Shown: positions 1-8,135 of the stretch, in pieces
How positions within the stretch are numbered: position 1 is the first letter of the stretch
Layout of the letters: each line of letters begins with the position of its first letter
Notes under the pieces: generated by a model
Told to the model about the DNA's origin: nothing
Seen by the model: the letters and a program-made list of their open reading frames with translations, nothing else
Databases searched by the model: none
Position numbers and translations under genes: made by a program
Assembly: GCA_029265075.1 (NCBI GenBank)
Contig: JAJUJZ010000004.1
Span: 1 to 56,232, forward strand
Length of the DNA: 56,232 nucleotides
DNA from: Gammaproteobacteria bacterium
GTDB lineage: Bacteria; Pseudomonadota; Gammaproteobacteria; Pseudomonadales; CAMLJR01
Direction: 5' to 3'

Positions 1-126
1 GAGCTCACGTACCGCTGGCTCACTGAGTACAACGAGGAGCGCCCACACGACGCACTCGACGACCGGACGCCGCTCGAATGCTTCATTGATCACGCCAGAG
101 GTTCTAGTTACGAGTTGTCTACTTGA
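1..126 (+). CDS. IS3-family transposase (OrfB), 3' end only
   Basis: The first 41 codons, ending in TGA at 124-126, are the C-terminal tail of a DDE integrase-type transposase. The visible signature is YRWLTEYNEERPHDAL followed by RTPLECF, the N-x-x-R-P-H pattern near the end of IS3-family OrfB proteins. The catalytic DDE residues and the OrfA partner would lie left of base 1, so it cannot be said whether the element is complete. The right end of the IS should lie within the next few dozen bases. No clean terminal inverted repeat can be confirmed without the left end. Confidence 0.8.
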   Translation, partial: ELTYRWLTEYNEERPHDALDDRTPLECFIDHARGSSYELST

Positions 127-147
127 CGGGGGAGCTTACGGAAGCCG

Positions 148-170
148 AGCATGTTAGACCTAATGAATGA
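148..170. repeat. imperfect direct repeat, left copy
   Basis: This 23-base segment (core GACCTAATGAATGA) matches 2371-2393 (core GACCTAATGAACGA) at 19 of 23 positions in the same orientation. The left copy sits just after the transposase stop and the right copy before tRNA-Arg, so the pair brackets the two-gene module. It could be an IS end remnant, an att-like site or a duplicated leader; the sequence does not decide. Confidence 0.45.
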
Positions 171-218
171 ACCCTCAAGTAAACAGACTCAGTGCAATCC
201 CTGTAGGGAAATGCAGGC

Positions 219-668
219 ATGACTGACTACAGTACATACTTACAAACCATCGCCGCGATCAGCTCTGCCATCGCCGCAATCGCCGCCGCATGGGTGGCAA
301 AGAACACCTTCACCTTTCAGAAAGTTACGCTACTGAAGAAAACAACCGTTGATCAAATCCAAGAGCTGTTTCAGCAGCTTAGCCACCTTAAACTGCTCAC
401 CGGCCAAGCCGCTCTTGATATACCTGATGAGAGCTTTATCGGTTTGAGCTCGCTAATTTCGAAAACAAGAAACAGCGTAGCAGCCCTTGAATCTATGAGT
501 TCTGCTGCCGGAAGGGACGACCTGAAGAAAATCCAGATCGTCGTGAATAGTCTACACGAAGAAAATATATTCGCTACTGACGACAATAAGTCAAACGTCG
601 CCATCAGCGAAAAGCTAGATGAAGCGATCCGAGCGCTGCACAACATTTATCGCAAGGAAGTAAAATGA
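219..668 (+). CDS. hypothetical small membrane-anchored protein
   Basis: This is a 149-residue protein of no family I recognise. Residues about 8-27 form one hydrophobic alanine/isoleucine-rich segment (IAAISSAIAAIAAAW), probably a single membrane anchor near the N-terminus. The rest is polar, charged and predicted mostly helical. The start is ATG at 219, with purine-rich but weak Shine-Dalgarno material upstream (AGGGAA). Its stop TGA overlaps the ATG of the next gene (ATGA at 665-668), so the two are probably translationally coupled and work together. Base composition is visibly A+T-richer than in genes beyond 2.9 kb, and with the IS fragment and the flanking tRNA this suggests horizontal acquisition. 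Function is unknown. Confidence 0.65.
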   Translation: MTDYSTYLQTIAAISSAIAAIAAAWVAKNTFTFQKVTLLKKTTVDQIQELFQQLSHLKLLTGQAALDIPDESFIGLSSLISKTRNSVAALESMSSAAGRDDLKKIQIVVNSLHEENIFATDDNKSNVAISEKLDEAIRALHNIYRKEVK

Positions 669-1951
669 ACATGAAAAAAATTTTCCCATTAGCTGCTCTC
701 ACCGTTCTTACCGGATGCACCACTCTGGGGCAGCACACCTTCCAACCGAAAGCCATAAGCTATGAGGAGGCCTCAGCCTTCGAGCGGTCGCTGCTGGCTC
801 AGGAATCGGCGATACCCGAACCACCAGAGAAACTCTACATACAGCCGGCCAACAAGAAAGAAGCGTGTAAATTGCCGACTTCGCAGGACCAGCTTGATCG
901 ACCCAACTTTCGTGCCTATTGGGATGGCGAATGCAAGAACGGCTTTGCCTTCGGCCTCGGCCGCGACATCGCTATCTCCGATACTCATCATCTGGAAGAA
1001 ATCACTATCCACGAAAGCGGGGACAATTGGTCGCAGCCGAAAGTTGTCTACGACTATGTAAACAACATAGTGTTCTACGGAGTAGGCGGCTCCAAATTTC
1101 CCGCAACAACCCATCTAACCGAGAAATTTGACGACTCAGTAAGTGGGTTCAACGCATATCAGACACTCAACATAACTGATGAGTCAGGAAAATCATTGGT
1201 TCTTCAGACGTCTGCATTTCATCCACATCGCATCTATTTCAATGCCAAAATTAACGGACCCATAGCATATAGATTTACAGATAATTCGGCTGGGCCAGTG
1301 GCGAATCGAGAAGCAGCGATATTTACGGCGGAAATTGTCGATTTAAAAAGCAATACAGCAGGTGGTGTTGCCATAGCCCGTTACGCAAATGGTTCTGTCC
1401 AGCACTTCACAGTAGCCGACGGGAAGACTGAGCTCGTTTCACTTCCAACCAATTACGTCAATCACTTGTCGACTAAATATCAAGAAATTTTACGTGCCTT
1501 ATCAGGCGCAGATGCTAAGTTACAACGCGCGCAGCAAATCGAACGCGAGTATCTGTATAAGGCATGCAATGGCAAAAGTGGTATCAACGGCTTGGATAAC
1601 GCTACTTACACGAAAATCTGCACTTGGCGCGACCAGTTTAAGGAGCCTTATGCAATCGCCTCTGCCAATTACCAGAAGAAACTTGAAAACTGGAAGCAGC
1701 AGGCCGCCACTGCCGAGCAGCAGCGCCAGGCTCAACAGCAGATCGCTTTGCAACAACAAATGTTGCAGCAACGACAGAATCAACAAGCCTGGAACGAGGT
1801 AAACCAAGCGGCCCAGCAGCTTCAACAACATACCCAGCAGTTCATCCAGGGTATGAATAATTGGCAGATGCCGCAAGTCCAGCCCCTCACTCCTCTAGGA
1901 GGAGACAAAGTGGTATGCCACACGATTGGCAGCATTACCACTTGCCGCTGA
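665..1951 (+). CDS. hypothetical lipoprotein with Gln-rich coiled coil
   Basis: This is a 428-residue protein that begins with a lipoprotein signal peptide: Lys-Lys, a hydrophobic stretch and a lipobox LTGC with Cys18 as the acylated residue. The residue after it is Thr, which is compatible with outer-membrane sorting. A central globular part of about 300 residues has no recognised motif. Residues about 345-400 are extremely glutamine-rich and look like a coiled coil. The last 17 residues hold a short Cys pair (VVCHTIGSITTCR) that could form a disulfide. A second in-frame ATG at 671 is better spaced from the AGGAAG at 655-660, so the true start may be two codons later. It overlaps the preceding small membrane protein by four bases. 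Together they look like an envelope module carried on an accessory segment; no function can be assigned. Confidence 0.65.
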   Translation: MNMKKIFPLAALTVLTGCTTLGQHTFQPKAISYEEASAFERSLLAQESAIPEPPEKLYIQPANKKEACKLPTSQDQLDRPNFRAYWDGECKNGFAFGLGRDIAISDTHHLEEITIHESGDNWSQPKVVYDYVNNIVFYGVGGSKFPATTHLTEKFDDSVSGFNAYQTLNITDESGKSLVLQTSAFHPHRIYFNAKINGPIAYRFTDNSAGPVANREAAIFTAEIVDLKSNTAGGVAIARYANGSVQHFTVADGKTELVSLPTNYVNHLSTKYQEILRALSGADAKLQRAQQIEREYLYKACNGKSGINGLDNATYTKICTWRDQFKEPYAIASANYQKKLENWKQQAATAEQQRQAQQQIALQQQMLQQRQNQQAWNEVNQAAQQLQQHTQQFIQGMNNWQMPQVQPLTPLGGDKVVCHTIGSITTCR

Positions 1952-2370
1952 ACTAAAGACGAAAGAGGGCATGCGATCGGTAGCGAACCTCTGGTGCAGC
2001 CCTCCCTATAAGCAAACGTCTATTGCAGCTCCTGGCGTTACTAACTCAATCTCCACGCGTGAGGCTTTAGATCCCTTGGCTGTGATAGGACTCGATTCGA
2101 TGCCACGCTCGCTGCCCGGCGTGATCGCAGACGCTGGAGGAAATGAATGCTCCGCCCGATGCGTCACCTCGATCCGCCCGGCAAGCGACATCCAGACACT
2201 TCACATCGAAGCTACCTTGGACCGACAGCAGATCTTTCCGAGTCAGATGGGTCGGTGCAATCGCTAGGAACACCTCCCACGCTGGACGCCAACGACACTA
2301 GGCAGCAGCTTAAGACGGTCCAAGGGCCCGGGACAGGCACGGAATGACCGAGCCAGCATCCCAGCATCCC

Positions 2371-2393
2371 AGCAAATTTGACCTAATGAACGA
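2371..2393. repeat. imperfect direct repeat, right copy
   Basis: This is the partner of the repeat at 148-170, in direct orientation with 19 of 23 bases identical, including the run GACCTAATGAA. The distance between copies is about 2.2 kb and spans the small membrane protein and lipoprotein genes. Confidence 0.45.
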
Positions 2394-2553
2394 CTCGGGT
2401 ATAACAGGCGCCCGACAAGCTAGATTGCCTATGCCCTGATCTGCATGCGTATACGAAGAGGTTAATCTAGCGGGCAAATCTAAGAGGGGCGAAATTCGGT
2501 GCGGAGTCTTGGGCGTACCAGCGGGGTGTTCCGCCCAGGCTCGCCATCTCTAT

Positions 2554-2573
2554 TGCTGTCACCATGCTGTCAC
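2554..2573. repeat. two TGCTGTCAC boxes 11 bp apart
   Basis: TGCTGTCAC occurs at 2554-2562 and again at 2565-2573. The 11-base period is one helical turn, so both boxes face the same side of the DNA. They lie about 50 bases from the 3' end of tRNA-Arg, where tyrosine integrases commonly have arm-type sites, but no integrase gene is present in the window. Confidence 0.35.
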
Positions 2574-2620
2574 AGCTGCCAATTCGATCTTGTCGTTTTT
2601 TCGCAAGTCGTTGTTTTAAT

Positions 2621-2697
<77 letters not shown>

Positions 2698-2710
2698 GTT
2701 GAAGGCGCGA

Positions 2711-2739
2711 ATGATACCTGTCGAAGGGGATGACGTCCA
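2711..2739 (-). promoter_or_regulatory. probable promoter of tRNA-Arg
   Basis: On the minus strand TGGACG (-35, 4 of 6 consensus positions; 2734-2739) and TATCAT (-10, 5 of 6; 2711-2716) are separated by exactly 17 bases. They sit 13 bases upstream of the tRNA 5' end, the spacing expected for a stable-RNA promoter. Confidence 0.55.
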
Positions 2740-2900
2740 CATCTGGAAGGCAATTCAGCGGCGCCAAGGCTGATCAAATAACAGCCACCCGTTCTCTGCT
2801 TTGGGCGTCGTGACCCACTTCCGCTCTCGCTTCGTGCTGTTGTGGTGACGGCTAAATCTGCCAGCTACAACCCGTCGAAGTGTTGACGGCCGGCCGATCC

Positions 2901-4580
2901 TCAGTCAAACCGATCAGTAACCGCGCCTTCCGACGCTGATCGTACGCTGCGCGCGTATTTGGCCAGCACGCCGCGGCGGTACCGCGGTGGCGGTGGGATC
3001 CAGGCGGCACGGCGGACGGCAAGCTCTGCATCCGGCACCTCCAGGGTGATTTCGTCACGTTCAGCATCGATGGTGATACGGTCGCCGTCCCGCACCAGCG
3101 CCAGCGGGCCGCCTTCCATAGCCTCCGGGGTAAGGTGACCTACCACGAAGCCGTGGCTGCCGCCGGAGAAGCGGCCATCCGTGATAAGGGCCACCTTGTC
3201 GCCGAGTCCGCGCCCCATGATTGCGGAGGTAGGCGACAGCATTTCCTGCATGCCTGGGCCGCCCCTGGGCCCTTCGTAACGAATTACCAGCACTTCGCCG
3301 GGCTGGACTGTGCCGTCCAGGATGCGGTTCATGGTCTCGATTTCGGAGTCGAACACGCGCGCCGGACCGGAGAAGCGCAGCCCTTCCTGGCCAGTGATCT
3401 TAGCGACGGCGCCGTCGGGCGCGAGGTTGCCGCGCAGGATGCGCAGATGACTGTCGGGCTTGAGCGGGTTGTCGAGCGACCGGATGACCTCCTGCCCCGC
3501 CGGATAGTCGTCCACACCGGCGAGATTTTCTGCCAGCGTGCGGCCAGTGACGGTGAGGCAGTCGCCGTGCAGGAGCCCGGCGTCCAGCAGGCGCTTCATC
3601 AGTGGCTGGATGCCGCCGATGGCGATCAGTTCGGACATCATGAAGCGGCCGCTGGGACGCAGGTCGGCCAGCACCGGAGTACGCCGCCCCAGCCGGGTGA
3701 AATCGTCCAGTGTCAGGGGCACGCCGACCGCGTCGGCCATGGCGAGCAAGTGGAGGACCGCGTTGGTGGAGCCCCCCAGCGCGATGGTGACCGTGATCGC
3801 GTTTTCGAAGGCCGGCCGGGTCATGATGGCACTGGGCCGGATATCCCGCTCGATCAGCGCCATCAGGGCAGCCCCTGCACGCCGGCAGTCGTCACGCTTG
3901 CTGTCGGAGACGGCGTCCTGGGCAGCGCTGCCGGGCAGACTCATGCCCAGCGCCTCGATGGCTGAGGCCATGGTATTGGCCGTGTACATGCCACCACAGG
4001 CGCCGGGACCGGGGATCGCACCGCGTTCAATTGCGACCACCTCGATGTCGCTGAGGGCGCCGCGCGCATGGGCGCCCACCGCCTCGAAGACTGAGATGAT
4101 GTCGGTGTGGTCGCTGCCAGGCCGGATAGTGCCGCCATAGACGAACAGCGCGGGCCGGTCGAGCCGCGCCATCGCCATCACGCAGCCCGGCATGTTCTTG
4201 TCGCAACCGCCAATGGCCAGCACACCGTCGAACCCCTGGCAGCCGGCCACCGTTTCGATGGAATCAGCGATGATCTCCCGCGATACCAGCGAGTACTTCA
4301 TACCTTCCGAGCCGTTGGCGATTCCGTCGGAGATGGTTATGGTGTTAAAGATCAGTGCTTTGCCACCATTTTCATCCACGCCTTGTCGGGCTTCTTCCGC
4401 CAGTGCATTGATGTGCATGTTGCAGGGCGTGACCATGCTCCAGGTCGAGGCGATGCCAATTTGCGGTTTCACGAAATCGTCGTCGTCAAAGCCCACGGCC
4501 CGCAGCATTGCTCGCGCCGGTGCCTTGGCAACGCCATCGACCAGCTGGCGCGAATAGGGGCGGCGGTCGTGCTGACTCAT
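2901..4580 (-). CDS. ilvD: dihydroxy-acid dehydratase
   Basis: IlvD dehydrates 2,3-dihydroxy-isovalerate and 2,3-dihydroxy-3-methylvalerate in the cytosol, the third common step of valine and isoleucine biosynthesis. The 559-residue product has the family signatures: [10 protein letters not shown] with Cys53, [10 protein letters not shown] with Cys126 and Cys133, and [15 protein letters not shown] with Cys195, which supply the iron-sulfur cluster. The C-terminal block is [20 protein letters not shown] with the active-site serine region. The start at 4580 is chosen because AGGAGA lies nine bases upstream and [10 protein letters not shown] matches usual IlvD N-termini; the frame stays open upstream, but that extension is not IlvD-like. 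It stands alone and divergent from pncC. An 18-base palindrome lies 46 bases upstream. Confidence 0.96.
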   Translation of the reverse strand: MSQHDRRPYSRQLVDGVAKAPARAMLRAVGFDDDDFVKPQIGIASTWSMVTPCNMHINALAEEARQGVDENGGKALIFNTITISDGIANGSEGMKYSLVSREIIADSIETVAGCQGFDGVLAIGGCDKNMPGCVMAMARLDRPALFVYGGTIRPGSDHTDIISVFEAVGAHARGALSDIEVVAIERGAIPGPGACGGMYTANTMASAIEALGMSLPGSAAQDAVSDSKRDDCRRAGAALMALIERDIRPSAIMTRPAFENAITVTIALGGSTNAVLHLLAMADAVGVPLTLDDFTRLGRRTPVLADLRPSGRFMMSELIAIGGIQPLMKRLLDAGLLHGDCLTVTGRTLAENLAGVDDYPAGQEVIRSLDNPLKPDSHLRILRGNLAPDGAVAKITGQEGLRFSGPARVFDSEIETMNRILDGTVQPGEVLVIRYEGPRGGPGMQEMLSPTSAIMGRGLGDKVALITDGRFSGGSHGFVVGHLTPEAMEGGPLALVRDGDRITIDAERDEITLEVPDAELAVRRAAWIPPPPRYRRGVLAKYARSVRSASEGAVTDRFD

Positions 4581-4625
4581 AAGCGGATCTCCTGGAGTGA
4601 CTGGTCCGGCCTGACATGTCTGCAA

Positions 4626-4643
4626 TGCACTGACCGCAGTGCA
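4626..4643. promoter_or_regulatory. perfect 7-4-7 palindrome between ilvD and pncC
   Basis: TGCACTG-ACCG-CAGTGCA is a perfect inverted repeat in the 200-base divergent region, 46 bases upstream of the ilvD ATG and 138 before that of pncC. It could be an operator for a dimeric regulator or a small leader hairpin of ilvD mRNA. There is no U-run, so it is not an intrinsic terminator. Confidence 0.4.
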
Positions 4644-4780
4644 CGGCTGTAATGATCGACGGCTAGCGTGGCGCAAAGTGCCCTGCCCCGCTGGCCCATG
4701 CACTGGCGGCAACAGGCTGAACGGCACCTTGCCGACCGTTCTGCGGTCTTAGAACAAATTTTGAGAATTGGAGTCCTGCC

Positions 4781-5293
4781 ATGTCCGAAGAGCTTTCGCC
4801 AGCCATTCCCAACCGTGTCGAGCAGCTTGCGACCCAGGTCCTGCAATGTGCCTGCGATCGCCACTTCAAACTCGCCACAGCGGAGAGCTGTACGGGTGGC
4901 CTGCTGGCGTCCCTGCTGACCGATGTGGAGGGCTGTTCCCATGCGTTCGAGCGGGGATTCGTGGTTTACAGTGATGCTGCCAAGCAGGAGATGCTTGGCA
5001 TCCCGCAACGCATCCTCAACGACGCCGGTGCGGTGTCGAAGGAGGCGGCGTTCGCCATGGCCGAAGGCGGTCTGCGCTACTCCCATGCCGATATCTGCGT
5101 CGCCATCACCGGTTTTGCGGGGCCCGGCGGTCCCGAGTCGACGCCCGGCCTGGTTCATATCGCCGTCGCGCGGCGGCAGGTGCCTACGCTGCACTGGTGT
5201 GGCGAAATCGAAGACAGCTCTCGCGGCGGGGTGCGGCTGGCCAGTATCGAGCACGCGCTGGAACTGGTCTGGGAACAGCTGCAGGTGGAATAA
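4781..5293 (+). CDS. pncC: nicotinamide-nucleotide amidase (CinA C-terminal type)
   Basis: PncC deamidates nicotinamide mononucleotide to nicotinate mononucleotide in the pyridine-nucleotide cycle, recycling NMN released mainly by NAD-dependent DNA ligase. The 170-residue protein is the stand-alone CinA C-terminal domain. LATAESCTGGLLAS carries the nucleophile Ser36, RGFVVYSDAAKQEMLG follows, and ITGFAGPGGP is the conserved glycine-rich loop. Length fits the single-domain PncC/YdeJ group, without the N-terminal CinA nucleotide-binding domain. A GGAG lies about nine bases before ATG 4781. ligD starts 41 bases downstream on the same strand, so the two are probably co-transcribed. In some bacteria this gene sits next to recA; here it does not. 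Confidence 0.93.
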   Translation: MSEELSPAIPNRVEQLATQVLQCACDRHFKLATAESCTGGLLASLLTDVEGCSHAFERGFVVYSDAAKQEMLGIPQRILNDAGAVSKEAAFAMAEGGLRYSHADICVAITGFAGPGGPESTPGLVHIAVARRQVPTLHWCGEIEDSSRGGVRLASIEHALELVWEQLQVE

Positions 5294-5334
5294 CGCTTTC
5301 GAACTTTGCTGAGGCGGCCGACGTCGAACGCCTC

Positions 5335-7926
5335 ATGGGCAAAGCTCTCGATCGCTATCAGGCCAAACGTGATTTCTCAGTCACGCCAGAACCGCGTGGC
5401 AGCCGTGCCCGCACGGGTGCCTCGCTGTCTTATGTCATCCAGAAACATGCCGCCCGCCGCCTCCATTACGATTTCCGGCTGGAACTCGATGGGGTGCTCA
5501 AGAGCTGGGCGGTGCCCAAAGGGCCCAGCCTGGACCCGGCGGACAAGCGGATGGCGGTAGAAACCGAAGATCACCCGCTGCAATACGGCTCTTTTGAGGG
5601 CATCATCCCCCCGAAGCAGTATGGCGCCGGGACCGTCATTGTCTGGGATCGTGGCGAATGGATTCCGCTTGGCGATCCGCGTGAAGGTTATCGCAAGGGC
5701 AAGCTCAAGTTCGAACTGCGCGGCGAAAAGCTGCAAGGCGTCTGGAACCTGGTACGCATGCGCCGACGCGAGAAAGAATCGAAGGAGAGCTGGCTGCTGA
5801 TCAAGGAGCAGGACGAAGCCGCGCGTCCCGCCGCCAGCTACAACATTGTCGAGGAGCTGCCGAACAGCGTGCTCAGCGGCCGCAGCGTCGACGACGCCCC
5901 CGCTCCCGAGCCGGCCCGGCGCAGGACCTCGCGATCCGGAAAGACGAAAACTGCCACGCCTCCACCAGCGGCTGAGCTGCCGGACGGTGCGGTTCGTGCT
6001 GATCTGCCACTCATGCTGGCGCCGCAGCTCGCCACGCTGGTGGATGCAGTCCCGCAGCGGGGTGAATGGGTATATGAAGTGAAGTACGACGGTTACCGGC
6101 TGCTGACGCGCTTTCAGAACGGGACCCCGCGCTTCTTCACCCGTAACGGCAATGACTGGACCAGCCGGCTCAAGGGGCTTGCTGCCAGCATGAAGCAGCT
6201 GGCTATCAGCGACGGATGGCTCGATGGCGAAATTGTCGTCATCGGTGCCAACGGCAACCCTGATTTTCAGGCGCTCCAGAATGCCTTCGACAAGGCGGCC
6301 ACCGAAAGCATCCAGTATTTCCTGTTCGATATACCCTGGTTTGCCGGACACGATCTGACACGAGTGCCGCTCGATCAGCGCCGCGCCCTGCTGCGCGACC
6401 TGGTTCCCGAAGACGAAGCGAGCGCCATCCACTTCAGTGATGACTTTGCGGTGGCGCCTGAAGAGCTGCTGAGCACTGCCTGCGAACTGCGGCTCGAAGG
6501 CCTGATCGGCAAGCAGCGCGACGCGCCCTATGTGTCGCGCCGCTCACCCACCTGGATCAAGCTTAAGTGCACGGAGCGGCAGGAGCTGGTTATCTGCGGA
6601 TTCACCGAACCGAAAAACGCCAGCCGCGGAATTGGCGCGCTGTTACTGGGCTTCCACCAAGCAGACGGTACCCTGCGCTACGCCGGCAAGGTGGGCACCG
6701 GCTTTACCGAACAGAGCGGCCGCATGTTGCTCGAGAAGCTGCAGCCGCTGATCACCGACAAGCCGCCGGCAGATACCAGAGGCGAACGGCACCGGACACG
6801 CGTCCACTGGGTCCGTCCCAGACTGCTGGCTGAAGTGTCGTTTCACGAATGGACCAAGGATGGCCGCATTCGGCACGCCGTCTATCACGGGCTGCGCAGT
6901 GACAAGCCTGCTCGCGCCATCGTGCGCGAACAGCCAGCTGCGGTGAGCAAGGTCGAGAAAGCGACCCGGCCCGCCAGGCAGCGAGCGCGGGCGACCGGGA
7001 CAACGGCACCGGAGGCGCTGCAGCGGCGCCCGGATCTGGGTGGTGTACGGCTTTCAAGCCCTGACCGCGTCATCGACAGGCAGTCCGGTACGACCAAGGA
7101 GCAGCTGGCGGCCTACTATGCGGAAGTCATCGACCTGCTGCTGCCGCACCTCGCCGACCGACCGGTCTCACTGGTGCGCGCCCCGCAGGGTGTGGATGGC
7201 AAACACTTCTTCCAGAAGCACAAAGGCACCCTCAAAATCCGTGGAGTGCGCGAGCTGGATCCTCGCATCATGCCCGGCCACGACCCGCTGATCACGATTG
7301 AAAGTCGCCAGGGCGTGATCGGCGCCGTGCAGATGAACGTCATCGAGTTCCATACCTGGAACGGCGTCGCCAGCCGCATCGATCAGCCCGACCGCATGCT
7401 GTTCGACCTGGATCCCGGCGAAGGCGTCGAGTGGCAGCAGGTGGTCGAGGGCACTGAAGCTACCGCCATCTTTCTCGAGGAGATCGGGCTCCGGAGCTTT
7501 CTCAAGACCAGTGGCGGCAAAGGGCTGCATATTGTCGTGCCGCTGCAAAGACGGTACGACTGGGACACCGTCAAGGATTTCTCCCGGACGATTGTTGAAC
7601 ATCTGACCAGTATCATGCCCGACCGCTTTGTAGCCAAAAGTGGCCCGCGCAACCGCGTGGGCCGCATCTTTATCGATTACCTGCGCAACGGTCGCGGCGC
7701 CACCACAGTGGCGGCATTTGTGGTGCGAGCCCGCCCCGGTCTGGGGGTCTCCATGCCAGTAACCTGGGCGCAGCTGCACGAACTGCAAGCCGGCAACCAT
7801 TGGCATATCGGCAATACCCTGCCGTGGCTGGAAGAAAGGAAAGAAGATCCGTGGGCGGATTACAACGAGTCAGCCCAGGCGCTGGGGAAAGCAATGCGAA
7901 AGCTGGGATTCAGGGCGAAGAAATAG
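5335..7926 (+). CDS. ligD: multifunctional DNA ligase D (NHEJ)
   Basis: LigD processes and seals double-strand breaks with Ku in bacterial non-homologous end joining. The 863-residue protein has all three modules in Pseudomonas order. The 3'-phosphoesterase domain (about 1-190) contains RLHYDFRLELDGVLKSWAVP and DHPLQYGSFEG. The ATP-dependent ligase domain (about 220-540) has the nucleotidyl-lysine motif EVKYDGYR with Lys250 and a downstream IKLKC motif. The primase-polymerase domain (about 560-863) has MLFDLDPGEG, TSGGKGLHIVVPL and FIDYLRNGRGAT. The start at ATG 5335 gives MGKALDRYQAKRDF, typical of LigD; the frame is open further upstream, inside pncC, but that part is out-of-family. No clear Shine-Dalgarno precedes it, so translation may depend on pncC. 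No ku gene lies in the window. Confidence 0.95.
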   Translation: MGKALDRYQAKRDFSVTPEPRGSRARTGASLSYVIQKHAARRLHYDFRLELDGVLKSWAVPKGPSLDPADKRMAVETEDHPLQYGSFEGIIPPKQYGAGTVIVWDRGEWIPLGDPREGYRKGKLKFELRGEKLQGVWNLVRMRRREKESKESWLLIKEQDEAARPAASYNIVEELPNSVLSGRSVDDAPAPEPARRRTSRSGKTKTATPPPAAELPDGAVRADLPLMLAPQLATLVDAVPQRGEWVYEVKYDGYRLLTRFQNGTPRFFTRNGNDWTSRLKGLAASMKQLAISDGWLDGEIVVIGANGNPDFQALQNAFDKAATESIQYFLFDIPWFAGHDLTRVPLDQRRALLRDLVPEDEASAIHFSDDFAVAPEELLSTACELRLEGLIGKQRDAPYVSRRSPTWIKLKCTERQELVICGFTEPKNASRGIGALLLGFHQADGTLRYAGKVGTGFTEQSGRMLLEKLQPLITDKPPADTRGERHRTRVHWVRPRLLAEVSFHEWTKDGRIRHAVYHGLRSDKPARAIVREQPAAVSKVEKATRPARQRARATGTTAPEALQRRPDLGGVRLSSPDRVIDRQSGTTKEQLAAYYAEVIDLLLPHLADRPVSLVRAPQGVDGKHFFQKHKGTLKIRGVRELDPRIMPGHDPLITIESRQGVIGAVQMNVIEFHTWNGVASRIDQPDRMLFDLDPGEGVEWQQVVEGTEATAIFLEEIGLRSFLKTSGGKGLHIVVPLQRRYDWDTVKDFSRTIVEHLTSIMPDRFVAKSGPRNRVGRIFIDYLRNGRGATTVAAFVVRARPGLGVSMPVTWAQLHELQAGNHWHIGNTLPWLEERKEDPWADYNESAQALGKAMRKLGFRAKK

Positions 7927-7967
7927 AACGTGACACGCCGGGAAAACATTCGGACGCGTTTGGGATA

Positions 7968-8030
7968 TTCGCCGGCAGAGCCGGCCCGTGCGGGAGACGC
8001 GTTACACGGTAGGAGCCTGCCTGCAGGCGA
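7968..8030. repeat. REP-like inverted repeat, copy A
   Basis: The left arm TTCGCCGGC-AGA-GCCGGCCC and the right arm AGGAGCCTGCCTGCAGGCGA form an imperfect hairpin of about 63 bases. The same family appears at 8057-8119, 11668-11729 and 39044-39118, with half copies elsewhere. Arms of this type (GGAGCCGGC..GCCGGCGAA) are familiar from Pseudomonas-type REP elements. Confidence 0.65.
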
Positions 8031-8056
8031 GTAATTCGGGTGCCCTGTTCAGGCTG

Positions 8057-8119
8057 TTCGCCGGCACGGCCGGCCCCTGCGGAGACGCATTGCACTGCAG
8101 GAGCCGCCCCGCCGGCGAA
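8057..8119. repeat. REP-like inverted repeat, copy B
   Basis: A second copy lies 26 bases after copy A in the same orientation. The left arm is TTCGCCGGCACGGCCGGC, followed by CCCTGC, and the right arm GCAGGAGCCGCCCCGCCGGC ends in GAA. The pair fills most of the ligD-ech interval and may act as a mRNA-stabilising or transcription-attenuating hairpin between the convergent genes. Confidence 0.7.
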
Positions 8120-8135
8120 CCGTCGGATCAGCGAC

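Larger units (their letters stand above)
1952..2620. other. 669-base gap without a convincing gene
   Basis: The open frames here (up to 113 codons) have no recognisable protein similarity, ordinary composition or ribosome binding site. The stretch holds the right-hand copy of a 23-base direct repeat (2371-2393), a short tandem of CCAGCATCC units at about 2354-2374, an 8-base inverted pair GCTAGATT/AATCTAGC (2419-2426 and 2464-2471), and two TGCTGTCAC boxes (2554-2573) just beyond the 3' end of tRNA-Arg. It looks like decayed or junction DNA of a tRNA-associated island. Confidence 0.5.

Noticed and set aside
1926-2267. 113-codon open frame after the lipoprotein gene
   Set aside because: It starts inside the lipoprotein gene, has no ribosome binding site and no recognisable motif.
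5377-6432. 351-codon open frame on the minus strand
   Set aside because: It is antisense to the phosphoesterase and ligase domains of ligD.
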